DNA of 64,000 nt. It comes from an uncultured Bacteroidia bacterium. GTDB lineage: Bacteria > Bacteroidota > Bacteroidia > Bacteroidales > UBA932. Below, one piece after another: positions 19,334-27,802 of the stretch. The DNA lies in NCBI GenBank assembly GCA_902801885.1, contig CADCJX010000006.1, positions 62,001 to 126,000 of the forward strand, in the 5' to 3' direction. Each line of letters starts with the position of its first letter. Positions within the stretch are counted from its first letter, which is position 1. Both the position numbers and the translations under genes were made by a program. A model generated the notes under the pieces. That model was not told where the DNA came from and made no database searches. It was given only the letters and a program-made list of their open reading frames with translations.

Positions 19334-19891
19334 ATGGTAGCAGGAATTATCATTATCGCCCTCCTGGTGATTGTTTTCGTCTACATCTTCAAGACACAGC
19401 GTGCACTCGTCGCCTTGGAAGAAAAGATGAAGAATGCTTATGGACAGATCAATGTCCAGCAGAAGTCAAGATGGGACGCGGTCACCAACCTCGTCGAGAT
19501 GACCAAGCAGTACACCGTCCATGAGCATGACACCCTCGTGGAAGTCATCTCCCAGCGCAGGATCGACAATGCCACTCCAGAGCAGATCGCCGACCAGGAC
19601 AACGCCATCCAGACTGTCCTGAGCCGCCTGAACGCCGTGGCCGAAGCTTATCCTGACCTGAAGGCCAACCAGATGTTCATCGACACCATGGCCGGCATCC
19701 GCCAGTACGAGGAGAACGTCAGGGTCAGCAGAATGGTCTACAACGACGCTGTCACCAAGCTGAACATGATGGTTCGCCAGTGGCCTTCCTCCATCGTGGC
19801 TTCCATGCTGCATTTCACCACCCACGAACTTCTCCCCGAAGACGCAGCCAGGGCAGAGGCACCTTCAGTCTCGGACATATTCAACAAATAA
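19334..19891 (+). CDS. lemA: LemA family protein
   Basis: A 185-residue protein with one N-terminal membrane helix (IIIIALLVIVFVYIF) and a long cytoplasmic or periplasmic helical bundle. The segments KNAYGQINVQQKSRWDAVTNLVEMTKQY and FIDTMAGIRQYEENVRVSRMVYNDAVTKLN match the LemA domain. The usual YND(x)V motif is present, and WPSSIVASMLHF replaces the common FP...(I/L)A segment. The role of the family is uncertain. It precedes a DUF2207 gene by one base, a frequent pair in bacteria, suggesting a joint membrane function. Confidence 0.9.
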   Translation: MVAGIIIIALLVIVFVYIFKTQRALVALEEKMKNAYGQINVQQKSRWDAVTNLVEMTKQYTVHEHDTLVEVISQRRIDNATPEQIADQDNAIQTVLSRLNAVAEAYPDLKANQMFIDTMAGIRQYEENVRVSRMVYNDAVTKLNMMVRQWPSSIVASMLHFTTHELLPEDAARAEAPSVSDIFNK

Positions 19892-19892
19892 G

Positions 19893-21533
19893 ATGAAAAG
19901 GCTTCAGGCTATCCTCCTGGGCCTCTTCCTGCTTCTCCTCGCCGTTCCCTCCCTCGCCCAGAGCCAGGTGGATTCGGTGAGGATTGACGTAGAATTGCAG
20001 GACGACGGCTCGGCGATAATCCACGAACGCTGGGTCATCGACGTCGCGGGCGACATCACCGAATGGTACCTCGGGAAGGAGAACCTCGGGCGCATGGAGA
20101 TCCGTGATTTCAGCGTCACAGACGAGTCCGGACGGGAATATGTCTCCGAAGGTACCCGCTGGGACATCCACCGCAGCCGCGAGAGCAAGGCCCAAAGGTG
20201 CGGAATAGTTCCCAAGGGCGACGGATGCGAACTCTGCTGGGGTGTAGGCAGCAGCGGGAAGCACACCTATGTAGCGAGCTACCTGCTGACCGGACTTGTA
20301 AAGGGCTATTCCGACAGGGACGGCTTCAACCACATGTTCGTCACCCCGACCGACAATGCCTCCCACGTGCTGCTCACCATCCGGAAGAACGGCACCATAT
20401 TCACTGACGCCAACACCCAGGTCTGGGGATTCCGGTTCCACGGTGAAACGGAAGTCCTCGGCGGCGCCGTCAACTACTGGTCGACAGAGCCTTTCGACTC
20501 CCGGAGCGCCCTGGTCGCCATGGTCAGTTTCGACAAAGGAATATTCACACCTTCAATCACTTACGACAAGTCCTTCGAGGAAGTAAAAAGCAAGGCATTC
20601 AAGGGAAGCGACTACAAGAAACCTAACTGGCTCCTTGAGAACCTGCTGCAGCTCCTTACCGTATTCATGTTCATCCTCGTTCCCTTCCTTGGAATAGGCC
20701 GCATGATTTCGGTAAAACGCAGGAAAAAGGAACTCCTCGGCGGAAAGATGAAGGACGTGGAATGGTTCAGGGACGTGCCCGTGAACGGTGATCTCCGGAA
20801 GGCCAGCAACATCCTCAGGATCTTCTCGGGAAGGACCATGGTTGAGAACCAGAACCTTATCGCCGCCTACATGATGAGGCTCTTCTACCGCGGTGCTTTC
20901 AGCATCGTTCCTCAGTCTGGCAGCAACGTGGCTTTCAAGATCGGCGAACTCAACCTGGGCGATTCCGCCGGCAACGTGGACGCCGAACTTGAATCCGAGC
21001 TTTTCGGTTTCTTCAAGGAAGCTGCCGGAAATGACGCCATCCTCCAGAAGAGGGAACTCCGCAGATGGGCCGACCGCAACGGGAAGAGACTCTACGCCTG
21101 GCAGAACAAGATTTCCGACGGGAAGACCCTCAAGACCCTTGAAGCCACCGACGTCCGCCAGGTCTTCGGCCTTAAGAAATTCCTCAAGGATTTCACCCTC
21201 ATCAAGGACAGGGGCACGGTCGAAGTGAAGCTTTGGAACAACTACCTCATCTTCGCCTCTCTCTACGGCATAGCCGACCAGGTCTACAAGGACTTCAAGA
21301 AGGTCTGTCCGGAGTACTTCACCCTCTCGCAGCAAATGGCCGAGATGCAGGAAGTCACCCCTGTGGTCATCTGGAACACCTTCGGCGACACTTCGCGCTA
21401 CTTCAACCAGCAGGCCCTGAACTATTCTGCACGCCAGAGTTCCGGAGGAACCCGCTGGAGCGGCGGAGGCGGCATGACTTCCTTCGGCGGCGGAGGCGGT
21501 TTCTCGGGAGGAGGCTTCTCCGGAGGAAGGTAG
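19893..21533 (+). CDS. DUF2207 domain membrane protein with Gly-rich tail
   Basis: A 546-residue protein with a signal peptide (MKRLQAILLGLFLLLLAVPSLAQ). The DUF2207 beta-rich extracytoplasmic region covers about residues 28-220 (VDSVRIDVELQDDGSAIIHERWVID). A membrane helix lies at about 248-270 (LLQLLTVFMFILVPFLGIG), followed by a cytoplasmic domain. The last 35 residues are almost only Gly, Ser and Phe (GGGGGFSGGGFSGGR), the usual end of this family. It is paired with lemA upstream. The usual second pair of membrane helices before the tail is weak here. Function unknown; envelope-associated. Confidence 0.82.
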   Translation: MKRLQAILLGLFLLLLAVPSLAQSQVDSVRIDVELQDDGSAIIHERWVIDVAGDITEWYLGKENLGRMEIRDFSVTDESGREYVSEGTRWDIHRSRESKAQRCGIVPKGDGCELCWGVGSSGKHTYVASYLLTGLVKGYSDRDGFNHMFVTPTDNASHVLLTIRKNGTIFTDANTQVWGFRFHGETEVLGGAVNYWSTEPFDSRSALVAMVSFDKGIFTPSITYDKSFEEVKSKAFKGSDYKKPNWLLENLLQLLTVFMFILVPFLGIGRMISVKRRKKELLGGKMKDVEWFRDVPVNGDLRKASNILRIFSGRTMVENQNLIAAYMMRLFYRGAFSIVPQSGSNVAFKIGELNLGDSAGNVDAELESELFGFFKEAAGNDAILQKRELRRWADRNGKRLYAWQNKISDGKTLKTLEATDVRQVFGLKKFLKDFTLIKDRGTVEVKLWNNYLIFASLYGIADQVYKDFKKVCPEYFTLSQQMAEMQEVTPVVIWNTFGDTSRYFNQQALNYSARQSSGGTRWSGGGGMTSFGGGGGFSGGGFSGGR

Positions 21534-21587
21534 TTTTCCCAAAATGCACTATTTTTGCATTAGGGTTCTCCGGCTAATTAGATTGAG

Positions 21588-23258
21588 ATGAAATTGAAGA
21601 GAATAATTGCGTCCTTGTTGATCGCGGCTTCCGCCATGGCAGCCGTTCCAGGGATTGCGCAGGACAAAAAGGCCGGAAAGACTGAAGAGAACAGGGTGAT
21701 CGACGCAGTGGCTGCGATTGATGCGCAGCAGTTCAAGGAGGCTGAAGCACTCCTAGGATCCATAACTGCCACTGATCCTTCCAATGATGCAGCCTGGTAC
21801 TATCTCGGGCTCTGCCACCTTTACAAGAATAACGTCAAGGATGCCCAGACCGCTTTGAAAAAGGCTTCTGAACTGGATCCGTCCAATTACTGGTACAAGG
21901 ACAGGCTGGCCATCGCCTATTCGATGACCGGAGAGGACGACCTTACGATCGCGACTTATGAAGACCTCCTGAAGGAGTTCCCCAAGAAGAACGAGATCTA
22001 CTTCTCGCTGGTCAACCTCTACCTGAAGCAGAACCAGTTCGACAAGGCTCTCGCGGCAATGGACCAGATCGAGACTGTCTTCGGGAAGAACGAGAACGTG
22101 ACCACCACAAGGTACGACATTCTCCTTCGTCAGAACAAACCTGAAGAAGCCCTGAAAACCCTGGAGGACTACAACAAGGAGTTTTCCTCTCCCTTCGTGC
22201 TCACCAAACTTGGAGACCATACCATGGCTGAGTATAAGGATTCCGTGGCACTCGCCTACTATCAGGAAGCACTTGACATACAAAGCGACTACATGCCCGC
22301 TCTTCTGGGCGAGGCCGAGGTCTATCGTGTCAGGAGGAACTACGACGAGTTCTTCTCTGCGATAAGCCGTTTCGTAGACAACGAAGAAACCATCCCGCAG
22401 GCAAAGGCCCAGTACCTGAGCATGCTCCTCCAGCGTTCGGAACCTCGCTTCATCAGGAATTTCCAGCCAAGGATAGACTCCCTCTATGAAGGCTTCGTCC
22501 TTCGCCATCCCAGCGACAGTTCCGCCTTGAAGGCGACCGGCATGTACTACTATGCCACAGAAAGGGTTGACAAGGCCAAGAGTTACCTCAAGAGGAACAT
22601 GGACACCCATCCCGGAAGCCTGGATGCAACCGCCACATATGTACAGTTCCTGGGCTACCTGAGCGACTGGGACGCCCTGGGACCGGCGGCCGACAGCGCC
22701 TTGGTGCGATTCCCAAAGGAAACAGCCTTCCTGGAGATGAAGAATGTAGCCTGTTACAACAAGCAGGACTGGCAGGGAATCATCGACAACAGCAAGAGGA
22801 TGATCGCAATCGCTCCGGGAGACACTTCAGTGACCGTCCCGGCCCTTGCGAACATAGGTGACATGTACCATGAGATGGGCAATGAGGCAGAAGCCTTCAA
22901 GTACTACAAGCAGGTACTCAAGATAAGTCCTGACTACGCTCCGACCCTCAACAACTACGCCTACTACCTTGCCCTGAAGGGTAAAAGCCTGAAGAAGGCT
23001 TGTGCCATGAGCAAGAAGACGATTGAAAAGGAGCCGGACAACTCCACCTACCTGGACACCTACGGCTGGATCCTCCACCTGCTCGGGAAGGACCATGATG
23101 CAAAGGCGGTCTTCAAGCATGCTCTAATCTATGGTGCCAAGGACAGTGCCACCAGCCTGGAACACTACGCAGAGGTCCTTGAATCCCTTGGGGAGACTGA
23201 CCTGGCCAAGGTCTACAGGACCCAGGCCGCAAACAAAAAAGCTGAAGGCAAGGAATGA
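21588..23258 (+). CDS. secreted tetratricopeptide repeat protein
   Basis: A 556-residue protein with a signal peptide (MKLKRIIASLLIAASAMAAVPGIAQ) and TPR units along most of its length, for example ATDPSNDAAWYYLGLCHLYKNN, LDPSNYWYKDRLAIAYSMTG, and a clear run at about 410-530 (GDMYHEMGNEAEAFKYYKQV, YLDTYGWILHLLGKDHDAK). It is periplasmic or outer-membrane attached and probably a scaffold. Its stop overlaps the EnvC-like start (ATGATG), so the two are translationally coupled and may work together in cell-wall or outer-membrane maintenance. Confidence 0.85.
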   Translation: MKLKRIIASLLIAASAMAAVPGIAQDKKAGKTEENRVIDAVAAIDAQQFKEAEALLGSITATDPSNDAAWYYLGLCHLYKNNVKDAQTALKKASELDPSNYWYKDRLAIAYSMTGEDDLTIATYEDLLKEFPKKNEIYFSLVNLYLKQNQFDKALAAMDQIETVFGKNENVTTTRYDILLRQNKPEEALKTLEDYNKEFSSPFVLTKLGDHTMAEYKDSVALAYYQEALDIQSDYMPALLGEAEVYRVRRNYDEFFSAISRFVDNEETIPQAKAQYLSMLLQRSEPRFIRNFQPRIDSLYEGFVLRHPSDSSALKATGMYYYATERVDKAKSYLKRNMDTHPGSLDATATYVQFLGYLSDWDALGPAADSALVRFPKETAFLEMKNVACYNKQDWQGIIDNSKRMIAIAPGDTSVTVPALANIGDMYHEMGNEAEAFKYYKQVLKISPDYAPTLNNYAYYLALKGKSLKKACAMSKKTIEKEPDNSTYLDTYGWILHLLGKDHDAKAVFKHALIYGAKDSATSLEHYAEVLESLGETDLAKVYRTQAANKKAEGKE

Positions 23259-24469
23259 TGAAGTGTCTTAAAGGAATATTCATTGCCCTGATCCTCTCCA
23301 TGACGGTGGGGGTCGCGACGGGATATTCCCAGGACACCAAGACTCAGGAGGCGAAGAAAGCCAGGCTCCAGAAGGAGATTGCTATCCTGGACAGCCAGAT
23401 CAAGGCGATTGCCTCAAAGAGCGCCAGCGCAATCAACAAGCTCAGCCTGATCAGGAAGAAGGTAGATGCCAGGAAGGAACTGGTGGCAGAGAGTGACCGG
23501 CAGATTGCAGGATTCTCCTCATCGATAGCCGCCAAGGAGGAGGAAATCAAGGTCTTGCAGGCAAGGCTGGACACCCTTTCCGACTACTACGAAAGGCTTG
23601 TCCGTGGAGCATACAAGAACCGCAACGCCAAAGTCTGGTACATGTACATCCTGGCCAGCGACGACCTCGGCCAGGCCTTTCGCAGATACGGTTATCTCCG
23701 TGACCTCTCCAAGCAGATGAACATCCAGGCACAGAGGATCATCGAGACCAGGGATACTCTAGAAAAACAGACTGCCGCTCTGGCCGAGATGAAGAAGGAA
23801 GCCGAATCCCTCAGAAAGGAAAGGTTGTCTGAAGTTGGCAAGCTGCAGGCCGAACAGAACGACTCCCAGAAACTTGTCAACCAACTCAAGAAAGACAAGA
23901 AGAAATACCAGCAGGACCTGGCAAAAAAACAACGTGAGGTAGAGTCCCTGAACAGGGAAATCCAGAGGATCATCCAGCAAGCCCTCGAAGACAAGGGTGG
24001 CAAGAAGGGTTCGGGCAAGACAAGCTCCAAACCGGCAAAACCGATCGACTATACCCTTGCCAAGCAGTTCGAATCAAACAAGGGCAAGCTGCCTTGGCCA
24101 GCTGACGGCCCGGTGGTGGAACACTTCGGCCAGCGTTACCACCCGGTCTACACCAATCTCAAGCTTCCGTTCAACAACGGTATCTCGATAGCGCTCGCCC
24201 AGGGGACTTCCGTAAAGGCAGTCTTCGACGGAGAGGTCAAGCAGATCGTCGTGATGCCCGGCTACAACAAATGCATCCTCGTCCAGCACGGCAATTACTT
24301 CTCCTTCTACTGCAAGATGGGTTCTGTCAGCGTCAAGGCCGGAGACAAGGTCAAGACAGGACAGTCGCTCGGTACGGTGGACACCATCGGAGGAGAAACC
24401 CAGCTGCACCTGCAGATCTGGTCGGGGAAGAATCCCCAGAACCCTGAGACATGGCTGAGGCCAAGATAA
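23255..24469 (+). CDS. EnvC-like murein hydrolase activator (degenerate LytM)
   Basis: A 404-residue secreted protein with a signal peptide, long coiled coils at about residues 25-105 and 155-250 (rich in Lys, Glu and Gln), a Lys/Gly/Ser linker, and a C-terminal M23/LytM domain at about 285-404. In active M23 enzymes zinc is held by HxxxD and HxH motifs. Here the corresponding sites read NNGISI and HLQIWS, so ligands are missing, as in E. coli EnvC, which activates amidases rather than cutting peptidoglycan. It is coupled to the TPR gene upstream and followed by tsaE. Confidence 0.85.
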   Translation: MMKCLKGIFIALILSMTVGVATGYSQDTKTQEAKKARLQKEIAILDSQIKAIASKSASAINKLSLIRKKVDARKELVAESDRQIAGFSSSIAAKEEEIKVLQARLDTLSDYYERLVRGAYKNRNAKVWYMYILASDDLGQAFRRYGYLRDLSKQMNIQAQRIIETRDTLEKQTAALAEMKKEAESLRKERLSEVGKLQAEQNDSQKLVNQLKKDKKKYQQDLAKKQREVESLNREIQRIIQQALEDKGGKKGSGKTSSKPAKPIDYTLAKQFESNKGKLPWPADGPVVEHFGQRYHPVYTNLKLPFNNGISIALAQGTSVKAVFDGEVKQIVVMPGYNKCILVQHGNYFSFYCKMGSVSVKAGDKVKTGQSLGTVDTIGGETQLHLQIWSGKNPQNPETWLRPR

Positions 24470-24471
24470 AG

Positions 24472-24897
24472 ATGAAGCACGAAATCACAATACAGAACCT
24501 TGAAGACATCGACAGGGCTGCCCAGGAGTTCCTGTCAGGAATAGGAGACAACAGGATAATTGCTTTCTATGCACCGATGGGTGCAGGGAAGACCACATTC
24601 ACAACAGCCCTGTGCCGCATTCTCGGAGTGAAGGAGGATGCCGTCAGCTCACCTACTTTCGCAATAGTCAACGAATACAGGGACGCCTCCGGCGAACCGG
24701 TGTTCCACTTTGATTTCTACCGGATCACCAAGCTTTCGGAAGCTCTCGACATCGGCTTCTATGATTATGTAGACAGCGGATACCTGTGCCTGATCGAATG
24801 GCCCGAGAATATTGAGGACATTCTCCCCGAAGAGACCCTCAAGGTTACCATAAGGGTCAACCCCGACGAATCCAGGACTTTGGAATGGGAGAGCTAG
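24472..24897 (+). CDS. tsaE: tRNA threonylcarbamoyladenosine biosynthesis ATPase TsaE
   Basis: Needed with TsaB, TsaC and TsaD to make t6A37 in ANN-decoding tRNAs. The 141-residue protein has Walker A APMGAGKTTF (about residues 35-44), SSPTFAIVNEY (switch I-like), FHFDFYRI (Walker B region) and LIEWPENIEDILP, all TsaE hallmarks. The ATG at 24472, 3 nt after the EnvC stop, is preferred; an ATG at 24451 would overlap that gene. Its 3' end overlaps by 4 bp the convergent gene. Confidence 0.95.
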   Translation: MKHEITIQNLEDIDRAAQEFLSGIGDNRIIAFYAPMGAGKTTFTTALCRILGVKEDAVSSPTFAIVNEYRDASGEPVFHFDFYRITKLSEALDIGFYDYVDSGYLCLIEWPENIEDILPEETLKVTIRVNPDESRTLEWES

Positions 24898-25694
24898 TCT
24901 CCAAGAAGTGCTTCAAGGGAAGCTGAAAAATCTTCAATCGATTTTTTGTTCACCTCCTGCAGCCTGGAGAGGTTCCTGGACAGGTTGTCCTTGAAGAAGG
25001 TTTCATTCAGAAGTATCCCTCCGCCCAGAATACCGGTGATCCAGCTGTGGTCGAGGATTTCGACTATGGTAAAGGCTGCCGCCCCCGCATTCAGAAGCAT
25101 TGAAGCGACTCCCCTTCCGGGCTCTTTGAGATAGATCTGACCGGCCGGCGGAATGAAAGACAGTACAGCCGCAGTGCCTTCTTTCTTCAAAGCCGGAGCT
25201 TTCTTGAACAGCTTTATAACCTCATCCCGTAGGGCTGGGTCACCTCCGACCGACCTGAGCGCCCACTCCTTTGACTCTGAAAGACGCCATGACGATGCCA
25301 GCAACACTGAATAGAGAGAAGGATAATCTCCTGCCAATCCGCTTTCTTCGAGATAGCCGAGAGCTGCTCCGGCATCACCTATCTCTTTGCAACAACGGGC
25401 TTTGAACAGAAGTACTTCAGAAATGTCTTCTGGGGAAAGAAGGTACAGGCGGATCCTGTCGAGGGTTCGTAGAGCATCTTCGTAGCAGGAAGCCTCGGCA
25501 TAGCATTCCGCCTTCGCAATCAGGGCTTCATGGACCGACGAGGGGTCATCAGCATCGAACACGGCTTTCTCCCACCGGAGCGCCCGCTCCAGTGGACCTT
25601 CATTCCCTCTGTCCTGACCATCAGCGGAATATGCTCCGCAGAGGAAGATGCAGGTGATAGAGAATGAGAGTATTCTCAGCCGCCATCCTTTCAT
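24894..25694 (-). CDS. hypothetical membrane-anchored TPR-like protein
   Basis: A 266-residue protein with a signal peptide (SFSITCIFLCGAYSADG). The N-terminal two thirds are helical hairpins of TPR type (HEALIAKAECYAEASCYEDALRTLDRI, LLFKARCCKEIGDAGAALGYLEES). The C-terminal part carries PPAGQIYLKEPGRGVASMLLNAGAAAF and a further hydrophobic segment, like the membrane part of DUF5683-type proteins. It overlaps the preceding gene by 74 bp and shares this PGxGxIY-type segment with it, so the two are probable divergent paralogues. Function unknown. Confidence 0.7.
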   Translation of the reverse strand: MKGWRLRILSFSITCIFLCGAYSADGQDRGNEGPLERALRWEKAVFDADDPSSVHEALIAKAECYAEASCYEDALRTLDRIRLYLLSPEDISEVLLFKARCCKEIGDAGAALGYLEESGLAGDYPSLYSVLLASSWRLSESKEWALRSVGGDPALRDEVIKLFKKAPALKKEGTAAVLSFIPPAGQIYLKEPGRGVASMLLNAGAAAFTIVEILDHSWITGILGGGILLNETFFKDNLSRNLSRLQEVNKKSIEDFSASLEALLGD

Positions 25695-26586
25695 CCCTTT
25701 CGATGCTTACTGACATGTAACTTCCATAAATATTCCCCAAGTAGAAGGTCGCGCACAGGGTTCCGGCCACTATGGTGCGCCAGTCCTCTCCCCCGTGTTT
25801 CTTCCAGTTCCCGGCTGTTATTGCACCCAGTGAGCCGACAGTCAAGAAGGCCGCTATGCCCTCCCCGAGCCTTCCGGCATAGATCTTCCCTGCTCCGGGG
25901 ACTACGGCGGAGGCCAGGGCTGCCACTCCTGGCCGCTTCCTGGACGGAGCAAAACGGGTGGAACCTATCTCAGAGAGGATTCTTTCGCTTTCTGCAAGGG
26001 TGTAATCTTCATAGCCGAAGGCGGCGCTGCTCCTTACCCACTCATCTTCCTCCCCCCTCAGAAGTGCAAGCCCGGCCTGTTGAAGGGCGGACAATTCAGC
26101 GTAGGGTCCGGCCTCGTAGGGAAGCATTCCTGCCGCTGTTTCATATTCACCAAGACTTGAGAGAGAAACCACCCTGTAGAAGAATGATTCGGGGCCGAAA
26201 GGCGAACCGGACGGGACCGCGCCGAACAGTTCGGCAGCCTGGGAAAGCTTCCTCTCTGAAAAAAGTACCTTGGCCCTCATGAAATCAAGGGTGTCTGACG
26301 CATAATACGGCCTGGATGCAAGAGTCTTGGCATCCAAGGTCAATTCATTATCCATCAAATAATTGAAAAAACCGAAATCCTTCGATACGAACTCATTCCC
26401 ACCCCCGGGAAATTCAATCCGCCCAGTATCGGCCTGAGGGACCTGAGGGAGGGAACGGGTGGACACCCTTCCGATCCTGGAAGACGACATGATCCTGTCA
26501 GGAAGCCCCAGAATGCCGCGGACCTGGCCGGACACAGGATGCATGGCCAGGATCAGGAATATGATAAGGGCTGTACGACGGGGCAT
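25621..26586 (-). CDS. hypothetical secreted/membrane protein, paralogue of the next gene
   Basis: A 321-residue protein starting MPRRTALIIFLILAMHPVSG, a signal peptide; a longer upstream frame exists but would overlap the previous gene and lacks a signal. The middle has TPR-like helices (RAKVLFSERKLSQAAELFGAV, FFYRVVSLSSLGEYETAAGM). The C-terminal part VVPGAGKIYAGRLGEGIAAFLTVG plus two hydrophobic segments is similar in layout to the downstream gene. The 74-bp overlap with that gene suggests coupled expression. Family not recognised with certainty. Confidence 0.7.
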   Translation of the reverse strand: MPRRTALIIFLILAMHPVSGQVRGILGLPDRIMSSSRIGRVSTRSLPQVPQADTGRIEFPGGGNEFVSKDFGFFNYLMDNELTLDAKTLASRPYYASDTLDFMRAKVLFSERKLSQAAELFGAVPSGSPFGPESFFYRVVSLSSLGEYETAAGMLPYEAGPYAELSALQQAGLALLRGEEDEWVRSSAAFGYEDYTLAESERILSEIGSTRFAPSRKRPGVAALASAVVPGAGKIYAGRLGEGIAAFLTVGSLGAITAGNWKKHGGEDWRTIVAGTLCATFYLGNIYGSYMSVSIERDERMAAENTLILYHLHLPLRSIFR

Positions 26587-26593
26587 GGCAGTC

Positions 26594-27304
26594 TCACTTC
26601 TTGCCAGCCTTTGACGACTTGACAGGTTTTGCGTCAGCGGGAACCTTGAAATCAAACATCGGATCGTTCCCGTCGATGCGGACATTGGAATAGACCGTCC
26701 TCACCAGGGAAGAATCCTTCTTGGCCATGTACTGCACGGATGTTACCCGAAGAGGCAGCATCAGGTTGGAAAACCTAGAATAAGAAGAAAGATAGGTGCG
26801 GCTTACCACCGAACCAGCAGAATCATAGTAGGCCAGATAGATCGGCAGGTAGTTTTCAAGCACTAGTTCTACCTTCGACACACCCTTGCCGGGAGAAATG
26901 GGCAGATATGTCCTTTTAAGAAGGCCTCCTTCCTCCTTGGAAGTGGAAGAGAGCTTGTAGCCATAGAGGCCAAGTCCCATGTCGTCGCTCCTTCCGGAAA
27001 GGAATAGATAGAGCAGGTCGTCCCGGTCGCTGAAATCCTCCTTGCGCTCGGAATAGACTTCATTGGTGGAAGGAACGTAGAGCTTGAATTCGCCGTTAGG
27101 ATTGGTGATAGTGTAGTAAGGGCTCGGGGATTGGAAGACCTGGACCATCTGCCCTGTCGAAGTGCAGAAAACCTTGCTGGTCACAGTGGTAACCTTGCCC
27201 CCGTATAAAGTTTTCACCTCCATGTCGGCCGAGACCCTTCTCTGGGCTGAGGCAGACATGGAGATGATTAATAAGGCAGTTATTATCAGGCCTGTACGCG
27301 GCAT
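26594..27304 (-). CDS. LolA-like secreted protein
   Basis: A 236-residue protein with a signal peptide (MPRTGLIITALLIISMSASAQ). The mature sequence is beta-rich (DMEVKTLYGGKVTTVTSKVF, YTITNPNGEFKLYVPSTNEVY, VSKVELVLENYLPIYLAYYD) and resembles the half-barrel LolA/outer-membrane lipoprotein-sorting fold. It ends with FDFKVPADAKPVKSSKAGKK, where LolA-like proteins typically have a FxxP-type ending. Its ATG overlaps the TM2 gene stop (TAATG), so it is coupled to it. The fold is a tentative call. Confidence 0.55.
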   Translation of the reverse strand: MPRTGLIITALLIISMSASAQRRVSADMEVKTLYGGKVTTVTSKVFCTSTGQMVQVFQSPSPYYTITNPNGEFKLYVPSTNEVYSERKEDFSDRDDLLYLFLSGRSDDMGLGLYGYKLSSTSKEEGGLLKRTYLPISPGKGVSKVELVLENYLPIYLAYYDSAGSVVSRTYLSSYSRFSNLMLPLRVTSVQYMAKKDSSLVRTVYSNVRIDGNDPMFDFKVPADAKPVKSSKAGKK

Positions 27305-27744
27305 TAACCCCACATGAAGAATGAAGTGTTGCCACAGTAGCGGGCGACTGAATTGTCTTCGACCGCAGCCACGATCTCAACAATGAAGTCTACGAAAGGA
27401 ACGACACCGAAGATACCTCCGAAAGTGAAGGTATAGATTGCCCACATCCAGGGACGGGTGCCCATGTAGTGACGGTGAATTCCGAAACCTCCAAGGAAGA
27501 AAGTAAGGAGGATGGCACCGACAGGGCTCTTGGAAGGAGCCATTGAAGCAGCGGGAGCGGAAGCGGGAAGCTTCATGCTTGCAGAGACCGTAGCAGGGAT
27601 CTCATTGATGAGTTCAAGGGGAGAGATCGCCACTGCATTTTCAATTGCATTGTCAACAGCTGATTCATCCAGCTTGTAAGATGTGGCGGATGCCACAGAA
27701 GTGATCGCAAAGACTGCGATGAGAGCTAAAAAAAACTTTTTCAT
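27304..27744 (-). CDS. TM2 domain-containing membrane protein
   Basis: A 146-residue protein with a signal peptide (MKKFFLALIAVFAITSVASA), a low-complexity Ala/Ser/Pro linker and a C-terminal TM2 domain: VGAILLTFFLGGFGIHRHYMG, then a second helix WAIYTFTFGGIFGVVPFVDF with the typical aspartate. TM2 proteins are small membrane proteins of unknown role. It is the first gene of a four-gene minus-strand unit of envelope proteins, with a TATATTTG box 25 nt upstream. Confidence 0.85.
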   Translation of the reverse strand: MKKFFLALIAVFAITSVASATSYKLDESAVDNAIENAVAISPLELINEIPATVSASMKLPASAPAASMAPSKSPVGAILLTFFLGGFGIHRHYMGTRPWMWAIYTFTFGGIFGVVPFVDFIVEIVAAVEDNSVARYCGNTSFFMWG

Positions 27745-27769
27745 CAGAATAAAAATTGTTTCGCTAATG

Positions 27770-27777
27770 CAAATATA
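27770..27777 (-). promoter_or_regulatory. -7 box of TM2-LolA-like operon
   Basis: On the minus strand this reads TATATTTG (exact TAnnTTTG), 25 nt before the TM2 gene ATG and after the yifB stop. Confidence 0.5.
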
Positions 27778-27802
27778 GCATTTTCCGGCAAAAATACCAC
27801 AT

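Noticed and set aside
20553..21542. 329-codon open frame opposite the DUF2207 gene
   Set aside because: Antisense shadow of a well-supported gene; the Gly-rich tail generates Ala/Ser-rich complement.
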